Assembly (NCBI GenBank): GCA_037577475.1
Contig: CM075187.1
Location: 4,007,546-4,071,545, forward strand
Source: Chaunax sp. Z400
Taxonomy: Eukaryota > Chordata > Actinopteri > Lophiiformes > Chaunacidae
Direction: 5' to 3'
Length of the DNA: 64,000 nucleotides
The notes under the pieces were generated by a model. That model had not been told where the DNA came from, searched no databases, and was given only the letters and a program-made list of their open reading frames with translations. Positions 38,874-51,762 of this stretch are shown here, piece after piece. The first letter of the stretch is position 1; each line of letters begins with the position of its first letter. Position numbers and translations under genes: made by a program.

Positions 38874-39143
38874 GATCCCAGTGGCGCAGTGGGTAGCGCT
38901 GCTACCTCACAGCAAGAAGGTCCTCGGTTCAAATCCACCTTGGGACCTGGGACTTTTCTGTGTGGAGTTTGCATGTTCTCCCTGTGTCTGTGTGGGTTCC
39001 CTCCAGGTTCTCAGGCTTCCTCCCACCACCAAAAATGTGCAATATAGTTGAATTGGTGACTCTAAAATTGCCTGTAGGTGTGAATGTGAGTGTGAATTGT
39101 TGTTTGTCTTTCTGTGTGGCCCTGCGATAAACTGGTGATATGC
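38874..39143 (+). mobile_element. tRNA-derived SINE, unit 2
   Basis: Same element as at 34,997 with A- and B-box-like motifs. Unit 2 has an extra GAATGTGAGTGTG segment shared with unit 5. Confidence 0.8.
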
Positions 39144-40174
39144 ATCATGTACATGAATTGCTGTGCTGTCAGATGCTGGCAAAGAAAACAATAGTACTGT
39201 CCTCATTCAAATGTCTAATCGTCTACCGAGAAATTAGAGAAAAAAATCAGAATGCAGACGATTCCCTGGAGAACATGAGCGTCACTGAAGAGATTGATGG
39301 TTGTGTTCAACCATTTAAAAGAGATTTGATGAATAAAATGATGTGAATCATCAACAATTGAGGGAGTCAGAAGCAACATCATACAGTAGCTGTTCTGGTG
39401 GCTCAACATCTTAGTAAAACATTGTGTGTCAAACCAAATATTTCTAAGAATTAGGTGCATATTGTTAAGATTTACATCCAGTAGCAGCGGTGGTGTGTCC
39501 TTTATGGAGCAAAGTAGAAAGTGAGGGAGGTCAGGGTGGTGGAGTTTGCATGTATTTTCCTTGATCTGGTGAGGATATCTGTATAAATTGTCAAATTATT
39601 GGTATTGGAAATTTTAAAAATGCAAAACGCCAAAGCCACAAATTGTGACTATCTTCTAGTATCTTCCTCTACAAGTGTCTGAAACCTGTGGAGATTGTTG
39701 ATAGCTTTAAACAATGTCAAGGAAGTGATTATTCCTCCTTTTCACAAACACGTCTCATCTCAATCCAAAGGCCTGCCTGTGGGCGGCTGGAAAATAAGCA
39801 GAGCAACGCAACACAATCAGGTGACATGCATAAGCAGATGCTCATGTGACTTACCATTGGAAAGCTAAATGCATCTAATGTATTTCAGACATTTCAAGAT
39901 GGAATCACAGCAGCAGGTACAAACCACGCCATGAAAAACTAAAGGCTAGAATTGTACTCAGTAGCTTCCATGCCTCCGCCAAGGATGAACAATCTTACAC
40001 GTCTGTTCGCTCTTATAATTAAAAAAATCAAAGAAAATGGGAATTGGTCTGAGAATATAAAAGATTTATTTCTCATTAAACATACAGAAAGTCATAAAAA
40101 GATAATGTAAAATATTGTAAAAAAAAACTCTTAAAACTACTATTTAAAACAAGTTAAATGAAGGTCCAGAGGCT

Positions 40175-41978
40175 TTAGTTGGGGCTGGGTTCAGCAGTCC
40201 TCTTTTTCCTCTGGAATAAACGCCTCCAGAAGCTCTTCTTCTTTTTGGTCTCCTTTTCTGTTTTGAGCTCCTAAGAAGAAAAAGACAGCATGTTTAATTT
40301 CACATCCAAACATCTCGCTGTTGGTTCACTTATTATCATTTCTTGCTCTATAATAAAAAATCTGATCTGAGGGGATCTTACCTGTGGCTGAATATTCCCT
40401 CCCTTGCATTGAAGCTCAGACAGCTTGATGTTCTCAGCGATCATCTTTTTTAAGCTGTCCTCCTTCTCTGAGACTTTCCTCAGGAAGATCTCTTCTCTCA
40501 CGGAGAATTCCTGTCGGAACTTCTCCGCCTGATCAGCGAGTTGCCTCCTGAATTCCTCCACTGTCTTGGAGAGTTCAATTTGATGACGCTCCTCTTTCTC
40601 AGCCAGCTGTTTGCTGAGTTGCTCCTCCAGTGCGTCACATCTGCCCTTGCTCTCCTGCAGAGCTTTCTGTGTGTCACAAAGTTAGACATTCTGGTTAGTT
40701 TAGTAGAAACCAAGCTTCAAGTTCAAACTGCATCTAGGCTGAGCTTTTCCTGGCCACACTTCATTATTTCACCCCTTTTTACCAGTAATGACCACTTGTA
40801 ATATGTATCAGCCTAAATGTGGTTAATTGTTTTATCTGTTTTCTTAAATGTTTTCTTAATATGATTTTATGTCCTATAAAACTTATGGTTTTTATTTAGT
40901 TATTTACTGTGAAGCACTTTGGTCAACTCAATGCAGTGTTTTAATGTGCTATATAAATAAATGTGACTTGACTTAACTTGACTATGTTCTGAGGTCTTCT
41001 GAAATAAGTTAGCAAGTAAAGTATGAGCTGAGGCATCTTACCTGTAGCTTGGTGTTCTCCAATTCCTGAGCCTTTTCCTTCTTCTTCAGAAGGTCTTGCA
41101 CCTCTTTCTGTCCCTCCTCTAGCTTACGTGCCCTCGTCTGCCAGGTTTCCCACAGCTCGGACACCTTCTCTTGTTTGGAGAGCTGTTTCTCCAGCCACAC
41201 TTGTTCGTGGAGCACATCGTAAAGGCTGCACTGAAGCTGGACAATCTCCTCATCTTTCTGTTTGACCGCCTCTTTGTCCTGTTCACCATCAAATGTGAGC
41301 TGGTTCTGGACGGTCATGGCTGCTCCTTGGCTGCTTTCTTGGTCAAGATAAGTGACGTAACCTTCTCCCTGCATCTAAAGTAAGAAATCAAATATCAATC
41401 AAATGTACTAAACATGATCTCAGCCTCTGAACCACCTGAGGACAGTCCATCATATCATCAGACAACGATAGAAGCATCATACAATAGAAATTCAACAAAT
41501 TATACAAAAGCATATTTTTCCCAAAAGATTACTGTAGTATAACAACGACAGTATTGCACTGATGTGTGGAATGATTTTGCTTAGGCTGCATATCAGTTAA
41601 GTTATTGTATTTTTCTGATACTCTCTACTCTCAGTATAGCAGGTTGTAGACGGTCCCTGCCGCTCTGTCAGCTGTGCATTGAGACTGACGTTGTTCGTCC
41701 AGCTGACAGGACAGATCGGTTTAATCAACATGAGGCTGCAGCTCGTTGTCTACCTCACTACGGTAAGAGAAACTAGGTTGTCTACCTCACTACGGTAAGA
41801 AAAACTAGGTTGTCTACCTCACTACGGTAAGACAGGGACGTCGTTTGTTTGTAAGTGTGAAGCTGTGAATATCTGTCCAACTGTACTGAAGTTCAACAAG
41901 TCAAACATTTAACTAATTAATCCTTTTGTGTGCTTTGGCTGTACTCACCATGATAGTTGTGTATCCTTGTGTGTACAT
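40175..41978 (-). CDS. Unidentified coiled-coil protein, array copy 2
   Basis: Same four-exon structure as copy 1: 41,978-41,949, 41,374-41,042, 40,666-40,382 and 40,270-40,175, 247 residues, all splice sites intact. Differs from copy 1 at L138, V157 and V177; retains T37, E86, K107. The exon 3 change gives TVEEF instead of TAEEF. No stop or frameshift. Confidence 0.75.
41746..41831. repeat. 32-bp minisatellite in intron 1, unit 2
   Basis: Three repeats, without the shortened copy seen in unit 1. Confidence 0.9.
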
Positions 41979-42741
41979 CGCTGGTGAAAACGTTGATCTG
42001 GGTTCAGTATGGAGTAAATGAACAATTATCCGTGAATGCTAAAGCTAGCGCTCTGTGATGTTTGTTCAAACAATGAATCTTGTTGGACAAACGGACTTAT
42101 ATACACAATTGTTCTCCTATGACGGGAGACAACTTTTTTACGATGTTGGAACCTATGACGTAAGAGCGCATATATGGTTTCAGTCCTTACTGCGTCTTAT
42201 GACGCCTGTGTATCCATGGAAACACAAACGCAGGCCGCCATTTTTAATTTTTTTCGTGATGACAGCGTTTTTGTTTTAAATTCTCTTCTATTCTAATTCT
42301 ATTTTTCTAACATATTTTCAGTGCACAGATATCATTTCATTATTATTCACCTACTACAGCTTGTGGGTATTTTTTCCCTCATATCTCCATAAAAATGAAA
42401 CCATTCTACTATGAATTTGTTGGCGCAGATTGTTTTAGACAAATACATCAATTGATTTAAAACACTGACATGTTAATTTTTGGAGCCGGCATCTTGTTTG
42501 GATGGCTGGGTCATATTTGTTAGGAGGTGGTTTTATGATCGCTGCCGCTTGTTTGTCTGTGAGTGTGTTTGTAAGCAGGATAACTCAACAGGTTTCCATC
42601 AGATTTCAATGATTTTTTGTGGAAAGGTGAACGCAGGAGAACTTAGAGTTGGCCTTCAAAAGTTAAAGTTAATCGGTGTAAAGACTTTGCTGTGGATGCA
42701 GGTGACTGAATTCACAGACATCATTAATGTGACAGGAAATT

Positions 42742-43005
42742 GATCCCAGTGGCGCAGTGGGTAGCGCTGCTACCTCACAGCAAGAAGGTCCTCGGTTCAA
42801 ATCCACCTTGGGACCTGGGACTTTTCTGTGTGGAGTTTGCATGTTCTCCCTGTGTCTGTGTGGGTTCCCTCCAGGTTGTCAGGCTTCCTCCCACCACCAA
42901 AAATGTGCAATATAGTTGAATTGGTGACTCTAAAATTGCCTGTAGGTGTGAGTGTGAATTGTTGTTTGTCTTTCTATGTGGCCCTGCGATAAACTGGTGA
43001 TATGC
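42742..43005 (+). mobile_element. tRNA-derived SINE, unit 3
   Basis: Same element. The variant GGTTGTCAGGC is shared only with unit 4. Confidence 0.8.
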
Positions 43006-44034
43006 ATCATGTACATGAATTACTGTGCTGTCAGATGCTGGCAAAGAAAACAATAGTACTGTCCTTATTCGAATGTCTAATCGTCTACCGAGAAATTAGA
43101 GAAAAAAATCAGAATGCAGACGATTCCCTGGAGAACATGAGCGTCACTGAAGAGATTGATGGTTGTGTTCAACCATTTAAAAGAGATTTGATGAATAAAT
43201 GATGTGAATCATCAACAATTGAGGGAGTCAGAAGCAACATCATACAGTAGCTGTTCTGGTGGCTCAACATCTTAGTAAAACATTGTGTATCAAACCAAAT
43301 ATTTCTAAGAATTAGGTGCATATTGTTAAGATTTACATCCAGTACCAGCGGCGGTGTGTCCTTTATGGAGCAAAGTAGAAAGTGAGGGAGGTCAGGGTGG
43401 TGGAGTTTGCATGCATTTTCCTTGATCTGGTGAGGATATCTGTATAAATTGTCAAATTATTGGTATTGGAAATTTTAAAAATGCAAAACGCCAAAGCCAC
43501 AAATTGTGACTATCTTCTAGTATCTTCCTCTACAAGTGTCTGAAACCTGTGGAGATTGTTGATAGCTTTAAACAATGTCAAGGAAGTGATTATTCCTCCT
43601 TTTCACAAACACGTCTCATCTCAATCCAAAGGCCTGCCTGTGGGCCACCGGAAAATAAGCAGAGCAACGCAACACAATCAGGTGACATGCATAAGCAGAT
43701 GCTCATGTGACTTACCATTGGAAAGCTAAATGCATCTAATGTATTTCAGACATTTCAAGATGGAATCACAGCAGCAGGTACAAACCACGCCATGAAAAAC
43801 TAAAGGCTAGAATTGTACTCAGTAGCTTCCATGCCTCCGCCAAGGATGAACAATCTTACATGTCTGTTCGCTCTTATAATTAAAAAAATCAAAGAAAATG
43901 GGAATTGGTCTGAGAATATAAAAGATTTATTTCTCATTAAACATACAGAAAGTCATAAAAAGATAATGTAAAATATTGTAAAAAAAACTCTTAAAACTAC
44001 TATTTAAAACAAGTTAAATGAAGGTCCAGAGGCT

Positions 44035-45838
44035 TTAGTTGGGGCTGGGTTCAGCAGTCCTCTTTTTCCTCTGGAATAAACGCCTCCAGAAGCTCTTCTT
44101 CTTTTTGGTCTCCTTTTCTGTTTTGAGCTCCTAAGAAGAAAAAGACAGCATGTTTAATTTCACATCCAAACATCTCGCTGTTGGTTCACTTATTATCATT
44201 TCTTGCTCTATAATAAAAAATCTGATCTGAGGGGATCTTACCTGTGGCTGAATATTCCCTCCCTTGCATTGAAGCTCAGACAGCTTGATGTTCTCAGCGA
44301 TCATCTTTTTTAAGCTGTCCTCCTTCTCTGAGACTTTCCTCAGGAAGATCTCTTCTCTCACGGAGAATTCCTGTCGGAACTTCTCCGCCTGATCAGCGAG
44401 TTGCCTCCTGAATTCCTCCACTGTCTTGGAGAGTTCAATTTGATGACGCTCCTCTTTCTCAGCCAGCTGCTTGCTGAGTTGCTCCTCCAGTGCGTCACAT
44501 CTGCCCTTGCTCTCCTGCAGAGCTTTCTGTGTGTCACAAAGTTAGACATTCTGGTTAGTTTAGTAGAAACCAAGCTTCAAGTTCAAACTGCATCTAGGCT
44601 GAGCTTTTCCTGGCCACACTTCATTATTTCACCCCTTTTTACCAGTAATGACCACTTGTAATATGTATCAGCCTAAATGTGGTTAATTGTTTTATCTGTT
44701 TTCTTAAATGTTTTCTTAATATGATTTTATGTCCTATAAAACTTATGGTTTTTATTTAGTTATTTACTGTGAAGCACTTTGGTCAACTCAATGCAGTGTT
44801 TTAATGTGCTATATAAATAAATGTGACTTGACTTAACTTGACTATGTTCTGAGGTCTTCTGAAATAAGTTAGCAAGTAAAGTATGAGCTGAGGCATCTTA
44901 CCTGTAGCTTGGTGTTCTCCAATTCCTGAGCCTTTTCCTTCTTCATGAGAAGGTCTTGCACCTCTTTCTGTCCCTCCTCTAGCTTACGTGCCCTCGTCTG
45001 CCAGGTTTCCCACAGCTCGGACACCTTCTCTTGTTTGGAGAGCTGTTTCTCCAGCCACACTTGTTCGTGGAGCACATCGTAAAGGCTGCACTGAAGCTGG
45101 ACAATCTCCTCATCCTTCTGTTTGACCGCCTCTTTGTCCTGTTCACCATCAAATATGAGCTGGTTCTGGACGGTCATGGCTGCTCCTTGGCTGCTTTCTT
45201 GGTCAAGATAAGTGACGTAACCTTCTCCCTGCATCTAAAGTAAGAAATCAAATATCAATCAAATGTACTAAACATGATCTCAGCCTCTGAACCACCTGAG
45301 GACAGTCCATCATATCATCAGACAACGATAGAAGCATCATACAATAGAAATTCAACAAATTATACAAAAGCATATTTTTCCCAAAAGATTACTGTAGTAT
45401 AACAACGACAGTATTGCACTGATGTGTGGAATGATTTTGCTTAGGCTGCATATCAGTTAAGTTATTGTATTTTTCTGATACTCTCTACTCTCAGTATAGC
45501 AGGTTGTAGACGGTCCCTGCCGCTCTGTCAGCTGTGCATTGAGACTGACGGTGTTCGTCCAGCTGACAGGACAGATCGGTTTAATCAACATGAGGCTGCA
45601 GCTCGTTGTCTACCTCACTACGGTAAGAGAAACTAGGTTGTCTACCTCACTACGGTAAGAAAAACTAGGTTGTCTACCTCACTACGGTAAGACAGGGACG
45701 TCGTTTGTTTGTAAGTGTGAAGCTGTGAATATCTGTCCAACTGTACTGAAGTTCAACAAGTCAAACATTTAACTAATTAATCCTTTTGTGTGCTTTGGCT
45801 GTACTCACCATGATAGTTGTGTATCCTTGTGTGTACAT
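44035..45838 (-). CDS. Unidentified coiled-coil protein, array copy 3
   Basis: Exons 45,838-45,809, 45,234-44,902, 44,526-44,242 and 44,130-44,035; 247 residues, intact. Carries I37, E86, M107, L138, V157, V177. It appears identical at these sites to copy 4, and both units are exactly 3,860 bp, indicating a very recent duplication. Confidence 0.75.
45606..45691. repeat. 32-bp minisatellite in intron 1, unit 3
   Basis: Three repeats, arranged as in units 2 and 4. Confidence 0.9.
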
Positions 45839-46062
45839 CGCTGGTGAAAACGTTGATCTGGGTTCAGTATGGAGAAAATGAACAATTATCCGTGAATGCT
45901 AAAGCTAGCGCTCTGTGATGTTTGTTCAAACAATGAATCTTGTTGGACAAACGGACTTATATACACAATTGTTCTCCTATGACGGGAGACAACTTTTTTA
46001 CGATGTTGGAACCTATGACGTAAGAGCGCATATATGGTTTCAGTCCTTACTGCGTCTTATGA

Positions 46063-46090
46063 CGCCTGTGTATCCATGGATACACAGGCG
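46063..46090. promoter_or_regulatory. 28-bp perfect palindrome in promoter of copy 3
   Basis: Half-site CGCCTGTGTATCCA followed by its exact inverse, centred on CCATGG, between the YY1-like site and the distal TGACG. Present again in unit 4 (49,923-49,950). Other units carry GGAAACACAAACG on one side and are not palindromic. Confidence 0.85.
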
Positions 46091-46601
46091 CAGGCCGCCA
46101 TTTTTAATTTTTTTCGTGATGACAGCGTTTTTGTTTTAAATTCTATTCTATTCTAATTCTATTTTTCTAAAATATTTTCAGTGCACAGATATCATTTCAT
46201 TATTATTCACCTACTACAGCTTGTGGGTATTTTTTCCCTCATATCTCCATAAAAATGAAACCATTCTACTATGAATTTGTTGGCGCAGATTGTTTTAGAC
46301 AAATACATCAATTGATTTAAAACACTGACATGTTAATTTTTGGAGCCGGCATCTTGTTTGGATGGCTGGGTCATATTTGTTAGGAGGTGGTTTTATGATC
46401 GCTGCCGCTTGTTTGTCTGTGAGTGTGTTTGTAAGCAGGATAACTCAACAGGTTTCCATCAGATTTCAATGATTTTTTGTGGAAAGGTGAACGCAGGAGA
46501 ACTTAGAGTTGGCCTTCAAAAGTTAAAGTTAATCGGTGTAAAGACTTTGCTGTGGATGCAGGTGACTGAATTCACAGACATCATTAATGTGACAGGAAAT
46601 T

Positions 46602-46865
46602 GATCCCAGTGGCGCAGTGGGTAGCGCTGCTACCTCACAGCAAGAAGGTCCTCGGTTCAAATCCACCTTGGGACCTGGGACTTTTCTGTGTGGAGTTTGC
46701 ATGTTCTCCCTGTGTCTGTGTGGGTTCCCTCCAGGTTGTCAGGCTTCCTCCCACCACCAAAAATGTGCAATATAGTTGAATTGGTGACTCTAAAATTGCC
46801 TGTAGGTGTGAGTGTGAATTGTTGTTTGTCTTTCTATGTGGCCCTGCGATAAACTGGTGATATGC
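46602..46865 (+). mobile_element. tRNA-derived SINE, unit 4
   Basis: Same element and same variants as unit 3. Confidence 0.8.
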
Positions 46866-47894
46866 ATCATGTACATGAATTACTGTGCTGTCAGATGCTG
46901 GCAAAGAAAACAATAGTACTGTCCTTATTCGAATGTCTAATCGTCTACCGAGAAATTAGAGAAAAAAATCAGAATGCAGACGATTCCCTGGAGAACATGA
47001 GCGTCACTGAAGAGATTGATGGTTGTGTTCAACCATTTAAAAGAGATTTGATGAATAAATGATGTGAATCATCAACAATTGAGGGAGTCAGAAGCAACAT
47101 CATACAGTAGCTGTTCTGGTGGCTCAACATCTTAGTAAAACATTGTGTATCAAACCAAATATTTCTAAGAATTAGGTGCATATTGTTAAGATTTACATCC
47201 AGTACCAGCGGCGGTGTGTCCTTTATGGAGCAAAGTAGAAAGTGAGGGAGGTCAGGGTGGTGGAGTTTGCATGCATTTTCCTTGATCTGGTGAGGATATC
47301 TGTATAAATTGTCAAATTATTGGTATTGGAAATTTTAAAAATGCAAAACGCCAAAGCCACAAATTGTGACTATCTTCTAGTATCTTCCTCTACAAGTGTC
47401 TGAAACCTGTGGAGATTGTTGATAGCTTTAAACAATGTCAAGGAAGTGATTATTCCTCCTTTTCACAAACACGTCTCATCTCAATCCAAAGGCCTGCCTG
47501 TGGGCCACCGGAAAATAAGCAGAGCAACGCAACACAATCAGGTGACATGCATAAGCAGATGCTCATGTGACTTACCATTGGAAAGCTAAATGCATCTAAT
47601 GTATTTCAGACATTTCAAGATGGAATCACAGCAGCAGGTACAAACCACGCCATGAAAAACTAAAGGCTAGAATTGTACTCAGTAGCTTCCATGCCTCCGC
47701 CAAGGATGAACAATCTTACATGTCTGTTCGCTCTTATAATTAAAAAAATCAAAGAAAATGGGAATTGGTCTGAGAATATAAAAGATTTATTTCTCATTAA
47801 ACATACAGAAAGTCATAAAAAGATAATGTAAAATATTGTAAAAAAAACTCTTAAAACTACTATTTAAAACAAGTTAAATGAAGGTCCAGAGGCT

Positions 47895-49698
47895 TTAGTT
47901 GGGGCTGGGTTCAGCAGTCCTCTTTTTCCTCTGGAATAAACGCCTCCAGAAGCTCTTCTTCTTTTTGGTCTCCTTTTCTGTTTTGAGCTCCTAAGAAGAA
48001 AAAGACAGCATGTTTAATTTCACATCCAAACATCTCGCTGTTGGTTCACTTATTATCATTTCTTGCTCTATAATAAAAAATCTGATCTGAGGGGATCTTA
48101 CCTGTGGCTGAATATTCCCTCCCTTGCATTGAAGCTCAGACAGCTTGATGTTCTCAGCGATCATCTTTTTTAAGCTGTCCTCCTTCTCTGAGACTTTCCT
48201 CAGGAAGATCTCTTCTCTCACGGAGAATTCCTGTCGGAACTTCTCCGCCTGATCAGCGAGTTGCCTCCTGAATTCCTCCACTGTCTTGGAGAGTTCAATT
48301 TGATGACGCTCCTCTTTCTCAGCCAGCTGTTTGCTGAGTTGCTCCTCCAGTGCGTCACATCTGCCCTTGCTCTCCTGCAGAGCTTTCTGTGTGTCACAAA
48401 GTTAGACATTCTGGTTAGTTTAGTAGAAACCAAGCTTCAAGTTCAAACTGCATCTAGGCTGAGCTTTTCCTGGCCACACTTCATTATTTCACCCCTTTTT
48501 ACCAGTAATGACCACTTGTAATATGTATCAGCCTAAATGTGGTTAATTGTTTTATCTGTTTTCTTAAATGTTTTCTTAATATGATTTTATGTCCTATAAA
48601 ACTTATGGTTTTTATTTAGTTATTTACTGTGAAGCACTTTGGTCAACTCAATGCAGTGTTTTAATGTGCTATATAAATAAATGTGACTTGACTTAACTTG
48701 ACTATGTTCTGAGGTCTTCTGAAATAAGTTAGCAAGTAAAGTATGAGCTGAGGCATCTTACCTGTAGCTTGGTGTTCTCCAATTCCTGAGCCTTTTCCTT
48801 CTTCATGAGAAGGTCTTGCACCTCTTTCTGTCCCTCCTCTAGCTTACGTGCCCTCGTCTGCCAGGTTTCCCACAGCTCGGACACCTTCTCTTGTTTGGAG
48901 AGCTGTTTCTCCAGCCACACTTGTTCGTGGAGCACATCGTAAAGGCTGCACTGAAGCTGGACAATCTCCTCATCCTTCTGTTTGACCGCCTCTTTGTCCT
49001 GTTCACCATCAAATATGAGCTGGTTCTGGACGGTCATGGCTGCTCCTTGGCTGCTTTCTTGGTCAAGATAAGTGACGTAACCTTCTCCCTGCATCTAAAG
49101 TAAGAAATCAAATATCAATCAAATGTACTAAACATGATCTCAGCCTCTGAACCACCTGAGGACAGTCCATCATATCATCAGACAACGATAGAAGCATCAT
49201 ACAATAGAAATTCAACAAATTATACAAAAGCATATTTTTCCCAAAAGATTACTGTAGTATAACAACGACAGTATTGCACTGATGTGTGGAATGATTTTGC
49301 TTAGGCTGCATATCAGTTAAGTTATTGTATTTTTCTGATACTCTCTACTCTCAGTATAGCAGGTTGTAGACGGTCCCTGCCGCTCTGTCAGCTGTGCATT
49401 GAGACTGACGGTGTTCGTCCAGCTGACAGGACAGATCGGTTTAATCAACATGAGGCTGCAGCTCGTTGTCTACCTCACTACGGTAAGAGAAACTAGGTTG
49501 TCTACCTCACTACGGTAAGAAAAACTAGGTTGTCTACCTCACTACGGTAAGACAGGGACGTCGTTTGTTTGTAAGTGTGAAGCTGTGAATATCTGTCCAA
49601 CTGTACTGAAGTTCAACAAGTCAAACATTTAACTAATTAATCCTTTTGTGTGCTTTGGCTGTACTCACCATGATAGTTGTGTATCCTTGTGTGTACAT
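47895..49698 (-). CDS. Unidentified coiled-coil protein, array copy 4
   Basis: Exons 49,698-49,669, 49,094-48,762, 48,386-48,102 and 47,990-47,895; 247 residues, intact. Residues I37, E86, M107, L138, V157, V177 as in copy 3. Confidence 0.75.
49466..49551. repeat. 32-bp minisatellite in intron 1, unit 4
   Basis: Three repeats, as in units 2 and 3. Confidence 0.9.
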
Positions 49699-50461
49699 CG
49701 CTGGTGAAAACGTTGATCTGGGTTCAGTATGGAGAAAATGAACAATTATCCGTGAATGCTAAAGCTAGCGCTCTGTGATGTTTGTTCAAACAATGAATCT
49801 TGTTGGACAAACGGACTTATATACACAATTGTTCTCCTATGACGGGAGACAACTTTTTTACGATGTTGGAACCTATGACGTAAGAGCGCATATATGGTTT
49901 CAGTCCTTACTGCGTCTTATGACGCCTGTGTATCCATGGATACACAGGCGCAGGCCGCCATTTTTAATTTTTTTCGTGATGACAGCGTTTTTGTTTTAAA
50001 TTCTATTCTATTCTAATTCTATTTTTCTAACATATTTTCAGTGCACAGATATCATTTCATTATTATTCACCTACTACAGCTTGTGGGTATTTTTTCCCTC
50101 ATATCTCCATAAAAATGAAACCATTCTACTATGAATTTGTTGGCGCAGATTGTTTTAGACAAATACATCAATTGATTTAAAACACTGACATGTTAATTTT
50201 TGGAGCCGGCATCTTGTTTGGATGGCTGGGTCATATTTGTTAGGAGGTGGTTTTATGATCGCTGCCGCTTGTTTGTCTGTGAGTGTGTTTGTAAGCAGGA
50301 TAACTCAACAGGTTTCCATCAGATTTCAATGATTTTTTGTGGAAAGGTGAACGCAGGAGAACTTAGAGTTGGCCTTCAAAAGTTAAAGTTAATCGGTGTA
50401 AAGACTTTGCTGTGGATGCAGGTGACTGAATTCACAGACATCATTAATGTGACAGGAAATT

Positions 50462-50731
50462 GATCCCAGTGGCGCAGTGGGTAGCGCTGCTACCTCACAG
50501 CAAGAAGGTCCTCGGTTCAAATCCACCTTGGGACCTGGGACTTTTCTGTGTGGAGTTTGCATGTTCTCCCCGTGTCTGTGTGGGTTCCCTCCAGGTTCTC
50601 AGGCTTCCTCCCACCACCAAAAATGTGCAATATAGTTGAATTGGTGACTCTAAAATTGCCTGTAGGTGTGAATGTGAGTGTGAATTGTTGTTTGTCTTTC
50701 TGTGTGGCCCTGCGATAAACTGGTGATATGC
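50462..50731 (+). mobile_element. tRNA-derived SINE, unit 5
   Basis: Same element. It carries the unit-2-type GAATGTGAGTGTG segment and the CCCCGTG core spelling of unit 1, whereas the head of unit 5 left of it matches units 3/4. Confidence 0.8.
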
Positions 50732-51762
50732 ATCATGTACATGAATTGCTGTGCTGTCAGATGCTGGCAAAGAAAACAATAGTACTGTCCTCATTCAAAT
50801 GTCTAATCGTCTACCGAGAAATTAGAGAAAAAAATCAGAATGCAGACGATTCCCTGGAGAACATGAGCGTCACTGAAGAGATTGATGGTTGTGTTCAACC
50901 ATTTAAAAGAGATTTGATGAATAAAATGATGTGAATCATCAACAATTGAGGGAGTCAGAAGCAACATCATACAGTAGCTGTTCTGGTGGCTCAACATCTT
51001 AGTAAAACATTGTGTGTCAAACCAAATATTTCTAAGAATTAGGTGCATATTGTTAAGATTTACATCCAGTAGCAGCGGTGGTGTGTCCTTTATGGAGCAA
51101 AGTAGAAAGTGAGGGAGGTCAGGGTGGTGGAGTTTGCATGCATTTTCCTTGATCTGGTGAGGATATCTGTATAAATTGTCAAATTATTGGTATTGGAAAT
51201 TTTAAAAATGCAAAACGCCAAAGCCACAAATTGTGACTATCTTCTAGTATCTTCCTCTACAAGTGTCTGAAACCTGTGGAGATTGTTGATAGCTTTAAAC
51301 AATGTCAAGGAAGTGATTATTCCTCCTTTTCACAAACACGTCTCATCTCAATCCAAAGACCTGCCTGTGGGCGGCTGGAAAATAAGCAGAGCAACGCAAC
51401 ACAATCAGGTGACATGCATAAGCAGATGCTCATGTGACTTACCATTGGAAAGCTAAATGCATCTAATGTATTTCAGACATTTCAAGATGGAATCACAGCA
51501 GCAGGTACAAACCACGCCATGAAAAACTAAAGGCTAGAATTGTACTCAGTAGCTTCCATGCCTCCGCCAAGGATGAACAATCTTACACGTCTGTTCGCTC
51601 TTATAATTAAAAAAATCAAAGAAAATGGGAATTGGTCTGAGAATATAAAAGATTTATTTCTCATTAAACATACAGAAAGTCATAAAAAGATAATGTAAAA
51701 TATTGTAAAAAAAAACTCTTAAAACTACTATTTAAAACAAGTTAAATGAAGGTCCAGAGGCT

